A stretch of 64,000 nucleotides of DNA. Origin: Oscillospiraceae bacterium. GTDB lineage: Bacteria > Bacillota > Clostridia > Oscillospirales > Acutalibacteraceae. The notes below the pieces were generated by a model. It made no database searches, was not told the origin of the DNA, and worked only from the letters and a program-made list of their open reading frames with translations. Location of the stretch: contig DPOR01000002.1 of assembly GCA_003538135.1 (NCBI GenBank), positions 1 through 64,000 on the forward strand, given 5' to 3'. The position numbers and the translations under genes were made by a program. Position 1 is the stretch's first letter. Each line of letters opens with the position of its first letter. This document shows, piece after piece, positions 58,884 through 64,000 of the stretch.

Positions 58884-60311
58884 TTATTCAACTTTTTCTT
58901 TGTCCTTTTCCTCGCGGCGCTCGGCGAACCAACCGCCCTTCTCGCGCTTAGAGTCGTCCTCCGCGTCCTCTTTTTCCTCTTCGACGGGGAGAATCTCGAT
59001 TTTAACCTTGCCTATTCTCCTGTCCTCGACATTGAGAACCGTGAAACGCAGGTTCTTGTATTCGACCACGTTCATCTCGCCGTCCTGCGGGAGGTAGCCG
59101 AGCTCGCTTATTATGAAGCCTCCGACGGTGTCGTAGTCGCCCTCGGGGAGGGTGACGTGGAACACCTCGTCGAGCTCGTCTATATAGGTCACGCCGTCGA
59201 CCGTGAAGGTGGTGTCGTCGATCTTCGAGATTTCCTCCTCCTCGTCGTCGTATTCGTCCTGAATATTGCCGACTATCGATTCGAGAACATCCTCGAGGGT
59301 CACTATTCCGGCAGTGCCTCCGAACTCGTCGACGACTATCGCCATCTGCGTGTGCTTATCGGTCATCTGCTTGAACAGATCGCCGCAGGGCATCGACTCG
59401 GGGACAAAGACGGGCTCGCGGATAATATCGCGCAGTGTCACGTCCTCGGGCAGGTCGGTGCCGATATATTTGAGCAAATCTTTGACATACGCTATGCCGA
59501 CTATATTGTCGGGATCGTCGTCATAAACGGGGATTCTCGAATAGCCGTTATCCATGGAGAGCGAAACGATCTCGCTCAGCGGATCGCTTATCTCCGCCGC
59601 CGTCATGTCGGTGCGGTGGGTCATTATATCCCCGGCGTCGAGGTCGTCGAACTCGAAGATGTTGTTTATCATCTCTTTCTGCGAGTCCTCTATGACGCCC
59701 TTTTCTCCGCCGACGTCAACGAGCATACGTATCTCCTCCTCCGTCACGGGCTCCTCCGACGCATTCGGGTCATAGCCGAACAGACGGACAAGGCCGTTGG
59801 TGGACAGGGAGAGTATCTTAACAAAAGGCTTGGTTATCTTCTTGAAGCCAAGCAGTATGCCGACGACTCTGAACGAGACCTTTTCGGGCGCCTGCATGGC
59901 TATTCTCTTAGGCGCAAGCTCGCCTAAGACAAGCGAAAAATACGATGTTATGAGCGTAATGACAACGACGGAGAAGCCGTTGATAACGCCTGCGGGAATA
60001 CCGCTCAGGAAGGATATCTTCCCTATAGCTCCGGAGAGCATATTGACGAATGTCTGCGATGCGGATGCGGAGGTCAAAAAGCCAGCGAGGGTCACGCCTA
60101 TCTGAATAGTTGAAAGAAAGCCGCTCGAATCCGCGGTAAGCTTCAAAACCTGCTTTGCTTTTTTGTTGCCTTCCTCGGCCATTTTCGCTATCTTCGTGTC
60201 GTTGAGAGAGATTATCGCTATCTCGCTCATGGCAAAGAAAGCATTGAGAAGAATAAGTACGAACAGCAAAATTATTTGAAAAATAAGATTGCCGGGGTCG
60301 GGGTCATCCAT
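58884..60311 (-). CDS. CNNM/CorC-type hemolysin-family membrane protein
   Basis: 475 residues. N-terminal DUF21/CNNM membrane domain with four spans (LILLNAFFAMSEIAIISLND, SASASQTFVNMLSGA, LVLGELAPKRIAMQAPEK), two CBS domains (IPVYDDDPDNIVGIAYVKDL; MAIVVDEFGGTAGIVTLEDV), then a CorC/HlyC C-terminal domain and an acidic tail. Likely a Mg2+ or other metal exporter, or its regulator. Two sigma-A promoters lie upstream, at 60380-60408 and 60600-60628. Confidence 0.9.
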   Translation of the reverse strand: MDDPDPGNLIFQIILLFVLILLNAFFAMSEIAIISLNDTKIAKMAEEGNKKAKQVLKLTADSSGFLSTIQIGVTLAGFLTSASASQTFVNMLSGAIGKISFLSGIPAGVINGFSVVVITLITSYFSLVLGELAPKRIAMQAPEKVSFRVVGILLGFKKITKPFVKILSLSTNGLVRLFGYDPNASEEPVTEEEIRMLVDVGGEKGVIEDSQKEMINNIFEFDDLDAGDIMTHRTDMTAAEISDPLSEIVSLSMDNGYSRIPVYDDDPDNIVGIAYVKDLLKYIGTDLPEDVTLRDIIREPVFVPESMPCGDLFKQMTDKHTQMAIVVDEFGGTAGIVTLEDVLESIVGNIQDEYDDEEEEISKIDDTTFTVDGVTYIDELDEVFHVTLPEGDYDTVGGFIISELGYLPQDGEMNVVEYKNLRFTVLNVEDRRIGKVKIEILPVEEEKEDAEDDSKREKGGWFAERREEKDKEKVE

Positions 60312-60379
60312 AAATGGATTTGCTCCTTTCGGTTTAAATATTATTCACCGTCGGCATATACGCCGAGATGTTAAGTTTT

Positions 60380-60408
60380 ATTATACACATAAACATATTC
60401 TCTGTCAA
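60380..60408 (-). promoter_or_regulatory. Proximal sigma-A promoter of the CNNM/CorC gene
   Basis: On the minus strand: perfect TTGACA (60403-60408), 17-base spacer, perfect TATAAT (60380-60385). Confidence 0.9.
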
Positions 60409-60512
60409 ATATTCAAACTCCGCCTCATCCTGCGCGGGAGCGCGTGAGGACTCCGCGCACGGCGGCGAAAGGCTATGAGAGACAAAATCAGTTGTTTTCG
60501 CTCGAAATCGGG

Positions 60513-60585
60513 GAAAAACGGACATTTTTGCACAGGCGCGGGAGTGCATATCCGACGCAAAGCGGCTGCGCTTTTGTCCGTTTTC
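60513..60585 (-). ncRNA. Candidate three-way-junction RNA
   Basis: On the minus strand: P1 GAAAACGGACA with TGTCCGTTTTTC; P2 AAAGCG-CAGC-CGCTTT; P3 TGCAC ... GTGCA. The closing arm ends in five T, so it could be a self-terminating RNA of about 85 bases starting near 60593. No known riboswitch core was recognised. It may instead be a leader that reads through to the CNNM gene. Confidence 0.4.
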
Positions 60586-60599
60586 GGGTATTATATTAC

Positions 60600-60628
60600 A
60601 TTATATAGGCCGGATATGTAAACTTCAA
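60600..60628 (-). promoter_or_regulatory. Distal sigma-A promoter upstream of the three-way-junction RNA
   Basis: On the minus strand: -35 TTGAAG (60623-60628), 17-base spacer, -10 TATAAT (60600-60605). The start of transcription would lie eight bases before P1 of the structured RNA. Confidence 0.62.
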
Positions 60629-60683
60629 CAAAATTGGATAAAGCATTAACGTGTTTTTTCTATTATTTTGGCTTATTTATCTG

Positions 60684-60712
60684 TTTACATTGACGCACAA
60701 AAATGTTACTAT
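60684..60712 (+). promoter_or_regulatory. Probable promoter of the pyruvate oxidoreductase gene
   Basis: -35 TTTACA (60684-60689), 17-base spacer, -10 TACTAT (60707-60712). An overlapping TTGACG starts at 60690 with poorer spacing. Confidence 0.55.
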
Positions 60713-60777
60713 ATTCGTGGTGTCATTTGACCAATGCCATACGTTCAAACGTTTATTAAAATAGGGAGGAACATAGA

Positions 60778-63700
60778 ATGGCAAGAATAGCAAAGAGCAT
60801 GGACGGCAATAATGCTGCTGCATATGTGTCGTACGCGTTCACAGAGGTTGCCGGTATCTACCCGATAACCCCTTCGAGCCCCATGGCTGACTATGTTGAT
60901 CAGTGGTCGGCAAAGGGCATGAAAAATATTTTCGGCACGACCGTCAAGGTTGCCGAAATGCAGTCCGAGGCAGGCGCCGCCGGAACCGTTCACGGTTCTC
61001 TGGCCGCAGGTGCGCTCACAACCACCTACACCGCTTCCCAGGGTCTGCTCCTTATGATCCCCAACATGTATAAGATCGCCGGCGAGCTGCTTCCCGCAGT
61101 TTTCCATGTATCCGCAAGATGCGTCGCGTCTCACGCGCTCAACATCTTCGGCGATCACTCCGACGTCTACGCTTGCCGTCAGACAGGTTTCGCAATGCTT
61201 GCCGAGACCAACCCGCAGGAGGTCATGGACCTCGGCGCCGTTGCTCATCTCGCGGCAATCAAGGGACGCGTTCCCTTCATCAACTTCTTCGACGGCTTCC
61301 GTACCTCTCACGAGATACAGAAGATCCAGGTCTGGGACTACGAGGACCTCAAGGAGATGTGCGACATGGACGCTGTTGAGGCGTTCAGAAAGCGCGCTCT
61401 CAACCCCGAGCATCCCGTAATGCGCGGCTCTCACGAGAACGGAGATATTTTCTTCCAGCATCGCGAGGCCTGCAACAAGTATTACGACGCTATCCCCGGC
61501 ATTGTCGAGGAGTATATGGACAAGGTCAACGCCAAGTTAGGCACTGACTACAAGCCCTTCAACTACTACGGCGCTCCCGACGCTGACAGAGTCATCGTCG
61601 CCATGGGCTCCATCTGCGACGTCGCAGAGGAAGTTATCGACTACCTCACCGCCAAGGGCGAGAAGGTCGGTCTCGTCAAGGTTCGCCTTTACAGACCCTT
61701 CTCCGCTGACAGACTTGTCGCAGCTATCCCCGCAACCGCAAAGAAGATAGCCGTTCTCGACAGAACAAAGGAGCCCGGCGCTCTCGGCGAGCCCCTCTAT
61801 CTCGACGTTGTTACCGCTCTTGCCACTAAGGGCGTATCGGCAAAGGTCTGCGGCGGCCGTTACGGCCTCGGTTCCAAGGACACTCCGCCCTCAAGCGTGT
61901 TCGCCGTATACGACGAGCTCAAGAAGGACGAGCCCAAGAACCAGTTCACCATCGGCATCAACGACGATGTCACCCACCTGTCCCTCGAGGAGAAGGAAGC
62001 CCCCAACACCGCGGCTCCCGGCACCATCGAGTGCAAGTTCTGGGGTCTCGGCGGCGACGGCACAGTCGGCGCAAACAAGGACTCCATCAAGATAATCGGC
62101 GATCACACCGACAAGTATATTCAGGCTTACTTCCAGTATGACTCGAAGAAGACGGGCGGTATCACCATCTCCCACCTTCGTTTCGGCGACAACCCGATAA
62201 AGAGCCCCTACTATATCAACAAGGCCGACTTCGTTGCCTGCCACAACCCCTCCTATGTCGAGAAGGGCTATAAGATGGTCAACGACGTCAAGCCCGGCGG
62301 CGTCTATCTCATCAACTGCCAGTGGGATGCAGCTGAGCTCAGCGAGAAGATGCCCGCAGAGGCAAAGCGCTATATCGCAAAGAACAACATTCAGCTCTAC
62401 ACCGTCAACGCTATTGATATCGCGGCAAAGATCGGTCTGGGCAAGCGCACCAACACCGTTCTTCAGTCCGCTTTCTTCTCCCTTGCCAAGATTCTTCCCG
62501 AGGAAGAGGCTATCGGCTACATGAAGGAGAAGGCCCAGAAGTTCATGAAGAAGGGCAAAGAGATAGTCGAGATGAACGAGAAGGCTATCGACGCGGGCGC
62601 TACCGCATATGTCAAGATCGACGTTCCCGCAGACTGGGCCGACGCTGTTGACGCTCCCAAGGCTGCCGTTGAAAACGGCCCCGAGAAGCTCGTCAAGATG
62701 GTTGACTCCATCATGAAGCCCGTCGGTCTTATGAACGGCGATTCTCTCCCGGTTTCCGTATTCGTCGATCACGCGGACGGCACATTCGAGCAGGGCGCAT
62801 CCGCCTATGAGAAGCGCGGCGTCGCGGTCATGGTTCCCGAGTGGAACGCAGAGACCTGCGCACAGTGCAACCAGTGCTCCTTCGTCTGCCCGCACGCAAC
62901 TATCCGCCCGTATCTTCTGACCGAGGAAGAGGCTGCCAACGCTCCCGAAGGCGCCGCTATCGTCGACAAGAAGGCCGGCAAGGGCAAGGGCGTCTATAAG
63001 TACACCCTCGCTGTTTCTCCCCTCGACTGCATGGGCTGCGGCGTCTGCGTAGGCGTCTGCCCGACCAACTCCCTCAAGATGGTCTCCCGTGAGAGCCAGG
63101 ATGCAAAACAGCCCGTATTTGATTACATGGTCGCAAACGTCTCCGTCAAGGATGAGGTTGCAGACGGCACCGTTATCGGCAGCCAGTACAAGACTCCGCT
63201 GCTCGAGTTCTCCGGTTCCTGCGCAGGCTGCGCCGAGACCTCATATGCCCGTCTGATAACCCAGCTGTTCGGCGATAAGATGTATATCTCCAACGCCACC
63301 GGCTGCTCGTCCATCTGGGGCGGCCCCGCTGCGACTTCCCCCTACACCACCAACAAGAACGGCCACGGCCCCGCATGGGCCAACTCCCTGTTCGAGGACA
63401 ACGCCGAGCACGGCTTCGGTATGCTTCTCGGCCAGAACGCCGTACGCAACAGACTCATAGCAAAGGTCGAGGCTATCGCCGAGTCCGACAAGGCCTCCGA
63501 TGAGATCAAGGCCGCCGCCAAGGCATTCCTTGACACGAAGGACGACGTCAAGACTAACGGCGCTGCCGCAGACGCACTTGCCGACGCTATCAAGGATATC
63601 GACTGCGCAGACTGCAAGGATATCGTTGAGAACAAGGAGTTCCTCTCCAAGAAGAGCGTTTGGATCTTCGGCGGCGACGGCTGGGCATACGATATCGGTT

Positions 63701-64000
63701 TCGGCGGCGTTGACCACGTCCTTGCCTCCGGCGAGAATGTCAACATCATGGTCTTCGATACCGAGGTCTATTCCAACACCGGCGGACAGGCTTCCAAGGC
63801 TTCTCAGATCGGTCAGGTCGCTCAGTTCGCGGCTGCCGGTAAGTCGATAGCCAAGAAGAGCCTTGCCGAGATAGCGATGAGCTACGGCTATGTCTATGTC
63901 GCTCAGATAGCTATGGGCGCTAACATGAACCAGACGATAAAGGCTATCGAAGAGGCAGAGGCTTATCCGGGCCCGTCTATAGTCATCGCCTACGCTCCCT
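60778..64000 (+). CDS. nifJ: Pyruvate:ferredoxin oxidoreductase (partial)
   Basis: 1074 codons visible of an enzyme normally near 1180 residues; the 3' end is off the right edge. It oxidises pyruvate to acetyl-CoA and CO2, reducing ferredoxin, the central step of anaerobic fermentation. The N-terminal pyrimidine domain (VAGIYPITPSSPMADYVDQW), GYPNMYKIAGE-type loop, two 4Fe-4S clusters (CAQCNQCSFVCPHATIRP; CMGCGVCVGVCPTNSLKM), a third cluster Cys pair in GSCAGCAETSY and TPP site GGDGWAYDIGFGGVDHV, VYSNTGGQASKAS. The start is ATG with GGGAGG. Highly biased codons fit heavy expression. Confidence 0.97.
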   Translation, partial: MARIAKSMDGNNAAAYVSYAFTEVAGIYPITPSSPMADYVDQWSAKGMKNIFGTTVKVAEMQSEAGAAGTVHGSLAAGALTTTYTASQGLLLMIPNMYKIAGELLPAVFHVSARCVASHALNIFGDHSDVYACRQTGFAMLAETNPQEVMDLGAVAHLAAIKGRVPFINFFDGFRTSHEIQKIQVWDYEDLKEMCDMDAVEAFRKRALNPEHPVMRGSHENGDIFFQHREACNKYYDAIPGIVEEYMDKVNAKLGTDYKPFNYYGAPDADRVIVAMGSICDVAEEVIDYLTAKGEKVGLVKVRLYRPFSADRLVAAIPATAKKIAVLDRTKEPGALGEPLYLDVVTALATKGVSAKVCGGRYGLGSKDTPPSSVFAVYDELKKDEPKNQFTIGINDDVTHLSLEEKEAPNTAAPGTIECKFWGLGGDGTVGANKDSIKIIGDHTDKYIQAYFQYDSKKTGGITISHLRFGDNPIKSPYYINKADFVACHNPSYVEKGYKMVNDVKPGGVYLINCQWDAAELSEKMPAEAKRYIAKNNIQLYTVNAIDIAAKIGLGKRTNTVLQSAFFSLAKILPEEEAIGYMKEKAQKFMKKGKEIVEMNEKAIDAGATAYVKIDVPADWADAVDAPKAAVENGPEKLVKMVDSIMKPVGLMNGDSLPVSVFVDHADGTFEQGASAYEKRGVAVMVPEWNAETCAQCNQCSFVCPHATIRPYLLTEEEAANAPEGAAIVDKKAGKGKGVYKYTLAVSPLDCMGCGVCVGVCPTNSLKMVSRESQDAKQPVFDYMVANVSVKDEVADGTVIGSQYKTPLLEFSGSCAGCAETSYARLITQLFGDKMYISNATGCSSIWGGPAATSPYTTNKNGHGPAWANSLFEDNAEHGFGMLLGQNAVRNRLIAKVEAIAESDKASDEIKAAAKAFLDTKDDVKTNGAAADALADAIKDIDCADCKDIVENKEFLSKKSVWIFGGDGWAYDIGFGGVDHVLASGENVNIMVFDTEVYSNTGGQASKASQIGQVAQFAAAGKSIAKKSLAEIAMSYGYVYVAQIAMGANMNQTIKAIEEAEAYPGPSIVIAYAP

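Noticed and set aside
60410..60600. M-box (Mg) riboswitch before the CNNM/CorC gene
   Set aside because: Plausible for a metal transporter, but conserved M-box blocks are absent and the structured unit is too small.
61891..62895. 334-codon minus-strand frame inside pyruvate:ferredoxin oxidoreductase
   Set aside because: Antisense shadow of the same kind; the plus-strand frame is the real enzyme.

Overview
The window reads as chromosomal DNA of a spore-forming, strictly anaerobic Gram-positive bacterium of class Clostridia, most likely an Oscillospirales/Ruminococcaceae-type gut organism. This is inferred from GC-rich coding with many TTG and GTG starts, the sporulation genes yqfC, yqfD and ylbJ, pyruvate:ferredoxin oxidoreductase, a reversed rubrerythrin under a PerR-like repressor, and the style of the lipoproteins and ECF sigma factors. 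No 16S sequence is present, so the family is inference.

Layout. 1-2.8 kb is one end of an integrative conjugative element (VirD4/TraG coupling protein, PcfB-like protein, DUF5348, DUF6017-type initiator) that appears to have cut a chromosomal lipoprotein gene. 3.3-8.8 kb holds a membrane-bound LuxR regulator divergent from a teichoic-acid-like glycosyltransferase and acyltransferase pair. 9.0-14.3 kb is a minus-strand cluster: a 38-residue hydrophobic peptide, a lipoprotein, a LytM-like lipoprotein that has lost zinc ligands, three ABC-2 type permeases and an ATPase. 14.8-16.3 kb is an ECF sigma factor with its probable membrane anti-sigma factor. 16.4-22.7 kb is a SipW-dependent, TasA/CalY-like surface fibre locus: a sortase-like anchored protein, a minor subunit, a SipW-type signal peptidase, two paralogous subunits with beta-helix tails, and a polytopic protein with a TTTPAP-type tail. 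23.6-25.9 kb is a PepSY-containing histidine kinase and OmpR-family regulator.

From 26 kb onward the content is mostly housekeeping: NlpC/P60-like lipoprotein, Gfo/Idh/MocA oxidoreductase, RsuA-type pseudouridine synthase, murA, a YycJ-like hydrolase, rlmH, pnp, rpsO, rsmA, galE, hflX, a NUDIX hydrolase, tRNA-Gly(GCC), an M3 oligopeptidase, truB, a secreted lipase-like protein with an MFS transporter, Smr and GDPD genes, perR and rubrerythrin, the sporulation genes, an iron alcohol dehydrogenase, a CNNM/CorC transporter, and the pyruvate:ferredoxin oxidoreductase cut by the right edge.

The parts most worth a second look are the SipW fibre locus with its duplicated subunit cassette, the peptide/lipoprotein/ABC cluster beside it, the conjugative element junction, a possible three-way-junction RNA near 60.5 kb, and a palindromic repeat flanked by duplicated hairpins near 32.7 kb. 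Regulatory calls rest on reading -35/-10 boxes and hairpins by eye.
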